DNA of 64,000 nt from Acinetobacter sp. ANC 7912 (GCF_039862785.1 NZ_CP156795.1:2418001-2482000); one strand, 5' to 3'; shown: positions 29,746-39,856, counted from the stretch's first letter. The notes: generated by a model not told the origin, from the letters alone. Translations and numbers: made by a program.

Positions 29746-31005
29746 TTAGAACGACGTATTAAACTTGATTCCACCCACCCAGACATTTTCACCATCTTTA
29801 TATGCACCCACATGACGAACATATTGCAGGTTTGGACGGATGGTCAGCCAGTTAGTTGCATGAATGCCGTAATAGATTTCCGCATCGACTTCTTCACTAC
29901 GGTTACCCAATACATCATTGTTCATATTGATACGGGCAACACCCAAAGCGATTTCATCCTGTGGACGGGCATCCATCGCACCTTTGTAGACAAGACCGAT
30001 ATTTTGCATATCACTAACTTGGTTGGTTTTAGAGTCATGAACAGTGACGTTCACGAAACCGCTTAAACCACGTGATGTATCCCCTTGATGTGAAGTCAGC
30101 TGTTGCTTAGCTACAATCCACCCCCCGTGATGATGACCAGTTTGGATTTGTTCATCTTGTGGAGTCACGCCATCAAATATTCTGGCATCAGCGGTACTGT
30201 AGTAATAACCGGCACGATATTCACCTGGCAGTTTTTGTTCACCCAGTTTTGGTGTCCAGACCACTTCTGCAGGAATGATCGCGCCTTTAGATCCGTCTGT
30301 GCTCAAGTTAAAGCCTTTGCCACGATTCTCAGCATTTTCAGGATTGTATTCATAAACCCCTACCTGAGTATAAACTTCCGGGGTCACGTTATATTTAACC
30401 CGCGCAGCCCATTGAGAAACTGGCCAGTTATACCATTGATCCCCTACCCAGTTACCCACTTGTGAACCGCACAATGCCAGATTCTGGAAATCACAATCGA
30501 AACTGTTAAAGTCTTCACCTTCACCAAAACGTCCGACTTTGACATCCAGTTTTTGATCCAGGAATTGTTTCTTGATCCAGAAATCTGTTAGACGCCAGGT
30601 TTGACCACGACCCCATACTTCCTGTACTGAACTTAAATGTCCTGTAAGCGCATCAGAAGTATTCGAAAGATTACGGCCATCACGATGAGTCACCGTAATT
30701 TGTGCTTCAGTGCCTTGCCAGCCAGCAATTTTTTCCAGATCCAGATGAGCACCCAGGTTTAACTGACCGGTATATTCTGTGCCATGGCTATTTGAGCGTT
30801 TCGCGTCAAGTAAAGTCGCCATTTCACCTGTATATCCAAAGCTAAAATCATAGCCCTGCTCTTGAAGCTGGATACGTTGACCATTCCAGTCACCCAACAT
30901 CCACGGACTTTCTGCACTAAATGCATCAGCAGCGTGGGTTGTGTGTACAAATAGCAAAGCAGCCAAGGATGCATATACACCCTTGGATATCGGAGAGATA
31001 GACAT
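29746..31005 (-). CDS. oprB: OprB-type carbohydrate-selective porin
   Basis: 419-aa outer-membrane porin for sugars. Signal peptide about 1-26 (cleavage after THA), mature start ADAFSAESPWMLGDWNGQR, the family's LGDWxGxR signature; it ends NTSF with a C-terminal aromatic residue as in outer-membrane barrels. The ATG at 31005 has AAGGTAA about 9 bases upstream, better than the GTG at 31050. A paralogue with the same layout is at 56755-58008. Upstream of gcd in the same direction, it probably supplies glucose to the periplasmic dehydrogenase. Confidence 0.88.
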   Translation of the reverse strand: MSISPISKGVYASLAALLFVHTTHAADAFSAESPWMLGDWNGQRIQLQEQGYDFSFGYTGEMATLLDAKRSNSHGTEYTGQLNLGAHLDLEKIAGWQGTEAQITVTHRDGRNLSNTSDALTGHLSSVQEVWGRGQTWRLTDFWIKKQFLDQKLDVKVGRFGEGEDFNSFDCDFQNLALCGSQVGNWVGDQWYNWPVSQWAARVKYNVTPEVYTQVGVYEYNPENAENRGKGFNLSTDGSKGAIIPAEVVWTPKLGEQKLPGEYRAGYYYSTADARIFDGVTPQDEQIQTGHHHGGWIVAKQQLTSHQGDTSRGLSGFVNVTVHDSKTNQVSDMQNIGLVYKGAMDARPQDEIALGVARINMNNDVLGNRSEEVDAEIYYGIHATNWLTIRPNLQYVRHVGAYKDGENVWVGGIKFNTSF

Positions 31006-31360
31006 GAAATGTGTTACCTTAATCACACGCTTAAGGTGAATATAATCCACCTTTTTGAACTTATTGTTTCAAATTATAGTTGAAAAGTATTAATAATGTG
31101 AAGAAAACTATTTTTCACCCAGCCATTTACAGAAATAGCAAGGAAGCAAAATATTAATTTAAATATTTAATAAATATAAATATTTTAAAATAAACACAAA
31201 TTACCAAGTTGGATAAAAATACCTCTGTAATTTTTCCAAATGGCAAAAAATTTGTTTAATTTTCTTATATTTAATTTTTCTCGATCAAAAAAGTTGGTTT
31301 TAGATGATTTTTATTGTGTTTCCTAAAAAATAAACTTAAAAAAACAGTAAGCTCTTACTA
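31006..31360. other. AT-rich gap upstream of oprB, next to an IS5-family element
   Basis: 355 bp with no gene. It is very AT-rich with runs of A and T and should include the oprB promoter; no operator was identified. It ends at the TA dinucleotide flanking the insertion sequence at 31361. Confidence 0.5.
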
Positions 31361-32212
31361 GGGTGTGTTGACACTTTTAGCTTAAAAAAATAGCGAAGTA
31401 GTAAAATCAAATCACCAAACCCAATTTTACTATTCGCTATGCCTCGTACCATGCTGACAGATCAACACTGGCAAAAGTTGAAAGTTATTCTGCGCAATTT
31501 ATCCATTCACCACAACTCAAATTTACGCAATTTTATTGAAGCTATTCTCTATAGAATTAGAACAGGCTGTCCGTGGCGAGATATTCCTTCTTGTTTTGGT
31601 CATTCCAACTCTATTTTCAAACGTTTTAATCGTTGGTCAAGCAGCGGTAAGTTACTATTCAAATTACTAGCCTCATGCCCCGATATGGAGTGGATTTTTA
31701 TTGATGGCTCTCATGTACGTGCTCATCAACATTCTGCCGGCATAGCGAATCAATCTATTTCTAAAAGTGTAGGAGGAAACTCCTCAAAAATACATTTGAT
31801 TGTTGATGCACATGGCAATCCTATTGATTTCATGATTACCGATGGAACCACACATGATGTTAAAGTTGCGCCTGATTTAATATCAACATTAGATTTAAAA
31901 GAGACAAAAGTGGTATGTGCAGATAAAGGCTATGATTCAGAACCACTGCGTGAACAGATCAGGAAAACAGGGACTAAAGCGAATATACCAAAGAAAACGA
32001 ATAGCCAATCGAACAATGATCATATGGACTGGTATTTATATAAAATCAGGCATTTAGTTGAAAATATGTTTTGTAGATTAAAGCAATTTAGAGGAATAGC
32101 TACTCGATATGACAAGCTCAAAAGAAATTATCAAAGTTCTGTTGCCTTAGCCTGTATATTTTTATGGCTACCTTTATAGGGTTAATTATGAACAGTAAGT
32201 GTCAACAGACCC
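31361..32212 (+). mobile_element. IS5-family insertion sequence, 852 bp
   Basis: Terminal inverted repeats GGGTGTGTTGACACTTTTAG and, on the other strand, GGGTCTGTTGACACTTACTG, matching at 16 of the first 20 bases. The dinucleotide TA flanks both ends (31359-31360 and 32213-32214), fitting the short target duplication of this family. One full-length transposase ORF without frameshift. Inserted in the spacer between oprB and the phosphatase gene, just outside the latter's terminator, so it disrupts no gene. Probably active or recently active. The IS427-like subgroup is likely but not certain. Confidence 0.88.
31439..32179 (+). CDS. IS5-family transposase
   Basis: 246-aa DDE transposase. The first Asp is in WIFIDGSHV (about residue 93), the second in VVCADKGYDS (about 162) and the Glu in LVENMFCRLKQFRGIATRYDK (about 208), the Y-(2)-R-(3)-E-(6)-K-like C-terminal signature of the IS4/IS5 superfamily. 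The N-terminal region RTGCPWRDIPSCFG is also characteristic. Single uninterrupted frame. Confidence 0.92.
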   Translation: MPRTMLTDQHWQKLKVILRNLSIHHNSNLRNFIEAILYRIRTGCPWRDIPSCFGHSNSIFKRFNRWSSSGKLLFKLLASCPDMEWIFIDGSHVRAHQHSAGIANQSISKSVGGNSSKIHLIVDAHGNPIDFMITDGTTHDVKVAPDLISTLDLKETKVVCADKGYDSEPLREQIRKTGTKANIPKKTNSQSNNDHMDWYLYKIRHLVENMFCRLKQFRGIATRYDKLKRNYQSSVALACIFLWLPL

Positions 32213-32221
32213 TAAATAAAA

Positions 32222-32245
32222 AAAATCCCACCAAGGTGGGATTTT
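32222..32245 (-). terminator. Intrinsic terminator of the HAD phosphatase gene
   Basis: AAAATCCCACC-AA-GGTGGGATTTT, perfect 11-bp arms with A/T runs, about 35 bases after the stop of the minus-strand gene at 32280 and ten bases from the IS5 element's end. Confidence 0.85.
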
Positions 32246-32279
32246 ATTGGATGTTTTTAAGCTCAAGATTAACCAAAAC

Positions 32280-32930
32280 TTAATCCAAGCATTGGGTAAT
32301 TTCATTGAACTGGTTAATCTGAAACTTCGGTTTCGCCTGAGCAAACTCTTCTGCTGAACCATATCCATAAGTCACGGCAATGGTATCAATACCATTCCGA
32401 CGAGCACCGAAAATATCATGCTCACGGTCACCGACCATGATGCAGGTCGCTGGATCTAACTGTTCCTGTTGCAGGATATATTCAATCAAATCACCTTTAT
32501 TGGTTCGTTCACCATTTAACTCACTGCCATAAATACCTTTGAAGTATTGATCCAGCCCAAAATGTTCCAGAATCTGTCGGGCATAGATGGTCGGTTTGGC
32601 TGTTGCCAGAAAGAGTTGATAACCACGTTGGTTCAGCTCGGTCAAAGTTTCTGCCACATTTGGAAAAACTTTGTTTTCATATAAGCCTTTCACTGCAAAA
32701 CGTTCACGGTAAGCTTCCAATGCCTGCTCTGCCAGAACATGGTTATTATCTACATTGAGGATTTTTGCCAGAGAAGCTTTTAAAGGCGGACCAATGATCC
32801 AGTCAATATTGGTATCCGGGCTGATGGGATGCCCGATTTTTTCCAGGCCATAACGTACAGAAGTGGTAATTCCAACTTTTGGATCCGTTAATGTTCCATC
32901 CAGATCAATCAATATATTCCGAATCACCAC
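32280..32930 (-). CDS. HAD-superfamily phosphatase, phosphoglycolate-phosphatase-like
   Basis: 216-aa cytoplasmic hydrolase. Motif I DLDGT carries the nucleophile Asp9 and acid/base Asp11; motif II is LATAKPT; motif III/IV Lys and GDREHDIFGARRNGID (about 170-185) bind magnesium. A helical cap (about 15-80) makes it subclass I, like Gph. It could act on phosphoglycolate or another small phosphate ester; the substrate cannot be read from the sequence. Divergent from thiD, sharing an 89-bp intergenic region. Confidence 0.85.
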   Translation of the reverse strand: MVIRNILIDLDGTLTDPKVGITTSVRYGLEKIGHPISPDTNIDWIIGPPLKASLAKILNVDNNHVLAEQALEAYRERFAVKGLYENKVFPNVAETLTELNQRGYQLFLATAKPTIYARQILEHFGLDQYFKGIYGSELNGERTNKGDLIEYILQQEQLDPATCIMVGDREHDIFGARRNGIDTIAVTYGYGSAEEFAQAKPKFQINQFNEITQCLD

Positions 32931-32953
32931 ATTCCTCCGCTACGTCGATCTAA

Positions 32954-33790
<837 letters not shown>

Positions 33791-33802
33791 TCCGATCCAT
33801 AT

Positions 33803-33832
33803 AAAAAAGGCCTAAATGGTTTAGGCCTTTTT
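33803..33832 (+). terminator. Intrinsic terminator after thiD
   Basis: AAAAAGGCCTAAA-TGG-TTTAGGCCTTTTT, 13-bp arms, a few bases after the thiD stop. Confidence 0.9.
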
Positions 33833-33893
33833 ATCGAAATTCAGTTTTTTCAATATATCGATTAAATATTTAGCAATAATTTAATTCCTTAAG

Positions 33894-34364
33894 CTAGATA
33901 TTAGCTTCTCTATTTTCCCCGTCCAAATCTAGAACCTGCATCGCTCCCGTTTCAAATTCCCCCGGCACAGAAACATGCTGGTGTACAATCTTCCACTGCC
34001 CTTGCTCTTTTCTCACACATATAGTAGAGCGGCACCATTTTACAGTTGAAAGCCACTTCACTTTTTCAGCGTTCGCTGGTGTGAGTTTTACATAGCAATG
34101 AATGAAAGCTAAATTAGATTCTACATGGATATTCACATCACGCCGCTGTATGGTCACCCCATGAAGCATATAAGGCTTGTAGAGATTCCATTTCTGTTCA
34201 TAAGCTTCAAGACCATGGACTTGGGTATTTAAATCAAAAAAAGTAACATCTGATCCGCACAACTTAACCGAATGCTGAACATCCAATTCCGCTATTGTCC
34301 TATCTACTTCATGTAATAAATCAACAATTTCTTTACCTAAAGATGGATCCCCGAAGATTTTCAT
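33894..34364 (-). CDS. NTF2/SnoaL-like protein of unknown function
   Basis: 156-aa soluble protein whose helix-then-sheet layout fits the nuclear-transport-factor-2/SnoaL fold: KEIVDLLHEVDRTIAELD, then VTFFDLNTQVHGLEAYEQ, NIHVESNLAFIHCYVKL and GQWKIVHQHVSVP. Proteins of this fold are either small enzymes or association domains; the HQHVSVP end is typical of the DUF4440/CaMKII-association subset. No catalytic Asp/His pair can be assigned with confidence. It stands alone. Confidence 0.7.
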   Translation of the reverse strand: MKIFGDPSLGKEIVDLLHEVDRTIAELDVQHSVKLCGSDVTFFDLNTQVHGLEAYEQKWNLYKPYMLHGVTIQRRDVNIHVESNLAFIHCYVKLTPANAEKVKWLSTVKWCRSTICVRKEQGQWKIVHQHVSVPGEFETGAMQVLDLDGENREANI

Positions 34365-34666
34365 TCTATTCTCTTTTATTTCTTGCTTTACAACATCACT
34401 GTAACTTGCTCCCCATAAGAAACTTTATGCAAAATTACAGCGCCAAAACTTTTTATAAATTTATATGATTCAGACAAACTCGAATTGCCTGAATCTTTAC
34501 GTTTTATCTATTTTTATATAAGGCTACATATACTTAAAGAAATCCAGTAGCACATCGCCTGATCATATTTTTAACTCTTTGGTTAATACTTATTAAAGAC
34601 AATTGCTTGATATATCGAACAATACCTATAAATTGATTGACCCACAAGTTCTATTTAAAAATAGCA
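34365..34666. other. Spacer without recognised genes
   Basis: 302 bp between the NTF2-like gene and the hpcD-like gene, both minus strand. AT-rich, presumably holding the promoter of the NTF2-like gene. No hairpin terminator or RNA gene seen; the overlapping plus-strand ORF there looks spurious. Confidence 0.5.
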
Positions 34667-35029
34667 TTAGACCACAGCTTTACTATAGTACTCTCTTGGC
34701 ATATCCAGAATTTCCACACACAGCTGAATCTCCAAGCCTAGTTGCGGCTGCACATGCTGTTGCAGCACTTGCAGTACACATTGCGAAATGGCCTGTTTCA
34801 ATTCAGGACTACGGCCAGACAATAATGAAACTTTCGCATGCACATAAGCCTGCGCTGTATTCACATCCAGACCGATAACATAATCCTTCTGACAAATCGC
34901 ACGACTTTTCAGATCTTTCGGCTCAGTAATGTATTTTGCATCAAAAAGTGCCTGATGGATCGCCAGTAACATTGATTTGATTTCAAGGCTCTGGAGATTG
35001 TCTGAATATTCGATATGAAGATGAGGCAT
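34667..35029 (-). CDS. hpcD: 5-carboxymethyl-2-hydroxymuconate delta-isomerase-like protein
   Basis: 120-aa member of the tautomerase superfamily, CHMI branch. The start at 35029 (ATG CCT) is preferred over a GTG four codons upstream because catalysis in this family depends on the proline exposed after Met removal (MPHLHIEYSDN). Conserved features include the YVIGLDVNTAQAYVHAKVSLLSGRS stretch. CHMI acts in homoprotocatechuate degradation, but none of the other hpc genes is nearby, so the real substrate is uncertain. Many Acinetobacter genomes carry this lone gene, from memory. Confidence 0.8.
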   Translation of the reverse strand: MPHLHIEYSDNLQSLEIKSMLLAIHQALFDAKYITEPKDLKSRAICQKDYVIGLDVNTAQAYVHAKVSLLSGRSPELKQAISQCVLQVLQQHVQPQLGLEIQLCVEILDMPREYYSKAVV

Positions 35030-35089
35030 GCCTAAAGTCACTGAGTTGTTTTGATTATTATGCCGTGAATTCTATATTTTTGTGGTTAA

Positions 35090-35126
35090 AAAAGAATAGC
35101 GGCCTATTTTAAAGCCGCCATTCTTT
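35090..35126 (-). terminator. Intrinsic terminator after yjdM
   Basis: AAGAATAGCGGC and GCCGCCATTCTT arms (one mismatch) with an A run on the left, the T run for minus-strand transcripts leaving yjdM. Confidence 0.8.
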
Positions 35127-35159
35127 TGTTTCAAATATAACTTTGCAGAAATATCATCG

Positions 35160-35501
35160 TTATGCTTTTTTTACATATTCAGATTTCAGCTTGATGGCAC
35201 CAATGCCATCCACTTTACAATCCAGGTTATGCCCATCGGTTGCATCTGGCAGCAAACGCACACTTTTTACTTTGGTACCAACTTTCACTACAGAAGAAGA
35301 GCCTTTAATTTTCAGGTCTTTAATCATCGTCACACTATCACCATCCGCTAGAACATTGCCATTGGCATCCTTGATGATTACCTGCTCTTCAGTGGTATCT
35401 TCACCTTCTTTCCACTCATGTGCGCATTCAGGACAGATCAGCAAGTCCCCATCTTCATAGGTATATTCAGACTGGCATTTTGGACAAGATGGTAGCGCCA
35501 T
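35160..35501 (-). CDS. yjdM: YjdM/PhnA-family zinc-ribbon protein
   Basis: 113-aa protein with an N-terminal zinc ribbon (Cys6-x2-Cys9 in CPKC and Cys23-x2-Cys26 in CPEC) and a C-terminal KOW-like domain ([41 protein letters not shown]) characteristic of the family formerly called PhnA. It was once linked to phosphonate use without good evidence, and its role remains unclear. Confidence 0.9.
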   Translation of the reverse strand: MALPSCPKCQSEYTYEDGDLLICPECAHEWKEGEDTTEEQVIIKDANGNVLADGDSVTMIKDLKIKGSSSVVKVGTKVKSVRLLPDATDGHNLDCKVDGIGAIKLKSEYVKKA

Positions 35502-35661
35502 AGGAACCTCAAAAAATAAAAATAAGAAATAGAAAAATTAAAAATTCATTATAACATTTTATACCTTAATATTTATATGGATTTTATTTGAACATCCTAA
35601 AAAGAATAAAGCCTAGACAAACCGGGCTTTAGAAAATCAATTTTCAATAGGCTAAGCAGGA

Positions 35662-36045
35662 TTAGCTTTTAAAAGACAGCTCTTCATCATCCACGTCATC
35701 ATAGACATAGGCCATACAACCCCAACCGTCGTAGACGCCACCAAATTCATTGGCGATTTTGGTAAACCATTGCTCCAGATCGACAATATCTTCGTAAGCC
35801 GGTTCCATATAAACATAAATGGTAATCACCCACTCCAGCGTGTCACTTTCTTCATCCTGAAACAGGCTGATTTTTTGTTCTTCTTTTAACAGGTGCAAGG
35901 CACAGCGATCCGCCTGTTCTTCTTCATTAAAGGCAATTGAAAATTCAATTTCATGCGCTTCGGTGAGGTCATCCCCATCCTGAAACATCTGCCAGAGTAC
36001 GTTGCCATTTTCATCATCGGGGAACTGCTGATAATCACGTGACAT
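35662..36045 (-). CDS. RraB-like regulator of RNase E
   Basis: 127-aa acidic protein. The C-terminal signature FGGVYDGWGCMAYVYDDVDDEEL resembles the RraB family, whose E. coli member binds RNase E and inhibits it, altering RNA decay. The N-terminal part (EAHEIEFSIAFNEEEQADRCALHLL) also matches the family's layout, where a helix follows an alternating sheet. Recognition is by eye; the family has diverse members, so regulation of RNase E is inferred, not shown. Confidence 0.7.
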   Translation of the reverse strand: MSRDYQQFPDDENGNVLWQMFQDGDDLTEAHEIEFSIAFNEEEQADRCALHLLKEEQKISLFQDEESDTLEWVITIYVYMEPAYEDIVDLEQWFTKIANEFGGVYDGWGCMAYVYDDVDDEELSFKS

Positions 36046-36290
36046 AGGAGCGTCCTTATTCTACTGCTGTTTTATTATACAAATTAGATTAGCTGATTTT
36101 TAAACAAGATACGACCATTAATTTACAATTTTTAATGAACAAATGATGATTTAAACCACTGTTTCATAAAACTTATTTTTTTAAAGAGTTCTTTGTATAA
36201 ATTTATCTTCCAGGTAATACACTGGAACTTATTTCATTGAAAAACCTGGATCATTTTCCTCAACACTTGAACTGAAGAAAATCACCCACT

Positions 36291-37220
36291 TCATGCCAGT
36301 TCAGCGATGGGTACACGTTTAAATTCCAGCAGCAATGTCGCAAATTTCAGCTCCTCTAGGCGCAAGTCCAGGTAAGGCTGCTGAATTGCAGCTTGGCTCA
36401 AATCCTTGCCTTTATGATTAATTAAATGAAAATCATCCTGCAAAGCCTGCTGCATTTGCCCCAAATTATCCGGGGTTAGACACAACAGATACAGGTCTGC
36501 ACGACTGTTAAAAGCCAGCGTGATCATTTCAACGGTAGTATTACGGCGATCATCATCCACATAGTTACAGGTGGCCACTTTACGCTCTTGTGCCATCTGA
36601 TTGATCCGTTCACGCAGCTGCTGTAAATGACGGGCTGCATCCTGTTCCTGATAGCCTTCAATCAATTCATCCAGTACATCTTTCGAAGTCAGGGCAAAAC
36701 CATGTGAGTAACCACTGATTTTATGCTGTAAAGCCAGCAACACATCCTGCAAGCGATATTCTTCCTGAGCCTGCTGATAATAACGCCCGAGTTTCTCCTG
36801 TGCCTGCTGTTCAACTTGTGCAATGCTTTTAGTCTGATAATCATTAACATAGGCTTTGACCCGTTCGATATAGCCTTTAATGTCATCAATCATAATGGAA
36901 GCATCTGCCTTGGTCATTTCCACAAAGGTCTCCGCCTGCAATCGACGGTTAACTACATACTGCTCGATCTCACAGATTTCCTGGTATTTCTTATATTTAT
37001 CCAGGGTAGTTTTTAAGCCGCTGACCTGTACCCGTAACTGGGACAACTCGAACTCAGTCTCTTCCAGCTGGTTCTCATACTCAGAAATTTTAAGACGCGC
37101 GTGGTCGAGATTGTCTTGTAAGAATTTTAGGTTTCCACGCAAAGATTTCAGCTTACTGAGTGTGATCGACAACACTCCAGCTAACACCCCTACCAGAACG
37201 AATGAAACGATGCTGAACAT
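36291..37220 (-). CDS. Membrane-anchored coiled-coil protein, DUF4041-like
   Basis: 309-aa protein starting at 37220 (MFSIVSFVLVGVLAGVLS), where GAGG lies 7 bases upstream; an in-frame extension to 37268 is less likely. One N-terminal helix (about 3-22) anchors it; residues about 25-80 form a coiled coil (KFLQDNLDHARLKISEYENQLEETEFELSQLRVQV). The rest, ending VEMITLAFNSRADLYLL ... YLDLRLEELKFATLLLEFKR, resembles the DUF4041 core often seen in phage-related proteins, where it is followed by a GIY-YIG-like domain that is absent here. Function unknown. Confidence 0.65.
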   Translation of the reverse strand: MFSIVSFVLVGVLAGVLSITLSKLKSLRGNLKFLQDNLDHARLKISEYENQLEETEFELSQLRVQVSGLKTTLDKYKKYQEICEIEQYVVNRRLQAETFVEMTKADASIMIDDIKGYIERVKAYVNDYQTKSIAQVEQQAQEKLGRYYQQAQEEYRLQDVLLALQHKISGYSHGFALTSKDVLDELIEGYQEQDAARHLQQLRERINQMAQERKVATCNYVDDDRRNTTVEMITLAFNSRADLYLLCLTPDNLGQMQQALQDDFHLINHKGKDLSQAAIQQPYLDLRLEELKFATLLLEFKRVPIAELA

Positions 37221-37635
37221 TGTTCGTTCCTCAATCCAAAAAAAGAAAATTGCTGCAAATGTAATCATTAAAATGGGCGAGCAAGCATATTGTGCACGGA
37301 TTCACAAAAGAATCCCATCCTCAGTTTTGGAGGTAAACTATTTATAAAATTCAAGTTTTTGTTGATTTTTCATTTATTTCTTTATAGGCAAACGACATTC
37401 TTTGAAGGAAATCTGAGAGTACTATAGGGAACGTGCAGTGAGATAAATTTAACCATTCGATATATTTACATATTTTAACACTTCAGATAACTAAAATTAC
37501 ATTTAGGTAAATTTCACCAGATTTCTATCCCAAATACCCCTTTAATTTTTAAATATTTTGAAACATTTTCTCACATTTTACCCAACGCCCTCGATCAGCG
37601 TATCCGCTCAGTTCATCCTCTATGAGGAAATAAAA
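37221..37635. other. AT-rich spacer without recognised genes
   Basis: 415 bp between the DUF4041-like gene and the rluA-type gene. Presumably carries the promoter of the former; a TTTATAAAA-rich core at 37340-37360 is the only hint. No RNA gene or repeat noted. Confidence 0.5.
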
Positions 37636-38301
37636 TCAGAATGGCACTTCTCCACGGATTTCGACAGACTCACCACTAATCGGCTGTTCAAAAGCCAGAT
37701 AGCTGGCATGTAAAGCCATCCGTTTTAGTGGACTGCGTTGTGGCTCTGGATGGTAAATCTTGTCCCCGGTAATTGGATGACCAATATGCAGCATATGCAC
37801 GCGTAACTGATGCGAACGACCGGTAATCGGTGTCAGTAACACCCGGCTAATGTCCTGTTCAGCATCATAATGTAGGGTTTGATACAGCGTTTGTGAAGGC
37901 TTGCCCAGTTCCAGATGCACCATCTGACGCGGACGGTTTTCCCAATCGGTGATCAGCGGTGCATTCACCTCGCCTTCGCCTTCAAGTCGCCCTTGTACCA
38001 AAGCAATATAGTTTTTCTTGACCCGTCGCGCCTGAAACATTTTACTGACCGCAACTTCGGCATCGCGATGCTTGGCAAACATCAAGATACCCGAGGTCGC
38101 CATATCCAGACGATGAGTAATTTTGGCATCTGGAATCTGATCACGTACCCGCAAATAAGCACTGTCATGATGTTCAGGTAAACGTCCCGGTACCGATAGC
38201 AACCCGGCCGGTTTATCAATCACGACCAGGTCAGCATCTTCATAGAGAATTTTCAGGGGATCTTGTGGTGGGGCGTAAACAAAATCGTCATTCAGTGGCA
38301 T
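37636..38301 (-). CDS. RluA-family pseudouridine synthase
   Basis: 221-aa enzyme converting uridine to pseudouridine in rRNA or tRNA. The catalytic aspartate is Asp66 in ITHRLDMATSGIL; further family motifs are VIDKPAGLLSVPG and TGRSHQLRVHMLHIGHPITGDKIY. The size and absence of an S4 domain put it with the short RluA type, which modifies 23S U746 and some tRNAs in E. coli; the exact target here is not determinable. Confidence 0.85.
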   Translation of the reverse strand: MPLNDDFVYAPPQDPLKILYEDADLVVIDKPAGLLSVPGRLPEHHDSAYLRVRDQIPDAKITHRLDMATSGILMFAKHRDAEVAVSKMFQARRVKKNYIALVQGRLEGEGEVNAPLITDWENRPRQMVHLELGKPSQTLYQTLHYDAEQDISRVLLTPITGRSHQLRVHMLHIGHPITGDKIYHPEPQRSPLKRMALHASYLAFEQPISGESVEIRGEVPF

Positions 38302-38392
38302 GGAACAGCGCTACGGGAGGAGAAAACGCGAAAAATATCAAGGCAGCCCCTGACTGTCAATCAATAGGCAATAGCAATCCGAATAAAAATAA

Positions 38393-38845
38393 TCAAACTT
38401 GAGTCGATGCTGGATCAGTCTGGCTTGAGCTATGCTGATACTGCCGTTTGATGCTCTCGATCTCTCCGCTGACAAAGCTGTTTAAAATGGACTGTACCTG
38501 TTTCAGACTCAGTTCACGAAAAGAGACATAATCCTTAGCCTTATAGCTAAACAGGCCAAACAGGTTCTTTTCACCTGTGATCTCAATGTCACTGTCGAGT
38601 TTAAATTCCAGCTGATGCGACGCTGCAAACTCATTCAGGCTGATCTGAATGGATTGTTCACTTTCAGAATCTGTCACAGTAAAGGTGGTACTGCCCGCCT
38701 GCATTTGTAATTGCAGAATCAGTAACTGACTCCAGTTCAGGCTATGAAACTTTTCCAGCACCGCTTCTGCAGCTAAATTCTCAAGCTGAACACCCTCTTC
38801 CTTGTCTTTATGGGGATAGCTGATTTCTACTTCATAGCGCTTCAT
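38393..38845 (-). CDS. Hypothetical protein, no recognised family
   Basis: 150-aa soluble protein, mildly acidic, with a beta-rich middle (TTFTVTDSESEQSIQISLNEF) and a helical C-terminal part (LSLKQVQSILNSFVSGEIESIKRQYQ) followed by a Ser/Thr tail. It has no membrane segment or signal peptide. Single gene between the RluA-type and SIMPL genes; no known function. Confidence 0.7.
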   Translation of the reverse strand: MKRYEVEISYPHKDKEEGVQLENLAAEAVLEKFHSLNWSQLLILQLQMQAGSTTFTVTDSESEQSIQISLNEFAASHQLEFKLDSDIEITGEKNLFGLFSYKAKDYVSFRELSLKQVQSILNSFVSGEIESIKRQYQHSSSQTDPASTQV

Positions 38846-39009
38846 TTTTATTCTCGCCCTTTCTTATTGATCATTTTTCATACTAGCAAAAGTATTTTAT
38901 TATTATCATTTAATTTCAAAATGATCAAAAATCAAGCATTAATTTCAAAAATAAAATGAGCTAAAACAGACAGAAGGCTAACGGTTCCCACTGATCCCAA
39001 GTTATGCAC

Positions 39010-39723
39010 CTAATCCGCTAGATAATACTCCACGGTAGAGACCACACGGACTTTTTTCAGATACGGCGTATTGCTGTCACGATCTTCGATGCTAAACAGG
39101 CCCTGATTCGCGGTCTTGATTTTGCCGAGTCGGCTTTGTGAATCAGCCGCAAATTTTTCTGCCACACTCCGGGCATTTTGTGTGGCTTCTTCGATCATGG
39201 CCGGCTTGATGTCATTCAGTTGAGTAAACAGATATTCAGTTCTTTGTCCAGAATCTTCGCCATTAAAAGCAATGCCCTTCTTCCCTAGTTCCGCCAGACG
39301 GGTTTGCGCAGCACGCACCTGTTCAATATTATGGGTATAAACGGTAATGGTCTGATGCGCCGCATAACGCAGTGCGACATTGGCATCACCACCATATTGC
39401 TGGGCATATTTATCGGTCGTTACCGGCGCCCCCGTAGTGATTTCTTCAGGTTTAAAGCCTTCAGTTTTCAGAAAATTCTGGATCTGCAGGGTTTGCTGTT
39501 CCATATTGGCATATAGCTCAGCCAGATCCTGACTGCCGGCACTAAAGCGAATCGGCCAGACCGCGACATCGGCTTTCACTTCCCGCTCTGACAGGCCTTT
39601 GACTGAAACAACTCGTTCATATTGTTTGATTCTGAGCGCACTATTGCCAAGGATCCATCCGGCAATAATCATACCGACAGCAATCAACGCCCCTAAAATC
39701 AGCGCAGGTTTAAACTGGGCCAT
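39010..39723 (-). CDS. SIMPL-domain (DUF541/YggE-type) protein
   Basis: 237-aa periplasmic-facing protein with a signal-anchor helix (about 9-29, PALILGALIAVGMIIAGWIL) and the repeated beta-alpha modules of the SIMPL family: VVSVKGLSEREVKADVAVW, YAAHQTITVYTHNIEQV, ATQNARSVAEKFAADSQSRLGKI, RVVSTVEYYL. E. coli YggE belongs here; a role in oxidative-stress tolerance has been suggested for some members. The mechanism is unknown. Confidence 0.85.
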   Translation of the reverse strand: MAQFKPALILGALIAVGMIIAGWILGNSALRIKQYERVVSVKGLSEREVKADVAVWPIRFSAGSQDLAELYANMEQQTLQIQNFLKTEGFKPEEITTGAPVTTDKYAQQYGGDANVALRYAAHQTITVYTHNIEQVRAAQTRLAELGKKGIAFNGEDSGQRTEYLFTQLNDIKPAMIEEATQNARSVAEKFAADSQSRLGKIKTANQGLFSIEDRDSNTPYLKKVRVVSTVEYYLAD

Positions 39724-39856
39724 GCTTCAAACTCCTTTTGCCTTATTCTTGTTCTGATCAGACTATTTTAATCATTTTACTGTAGTGCTTTCACCTCTAG
39801 ATGACTACTGCTTCCGCTCTATGGATACTATTTAGATAACCGGAATGCTTGTATTT

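Noticed and set aside
34603..34878. 91-aa plus-strand ORF opposite the hpcD-like gene
   Set aside because: Antisense to a conserved gene with the expected catalytic Pro; no RBS and no family resemblance.
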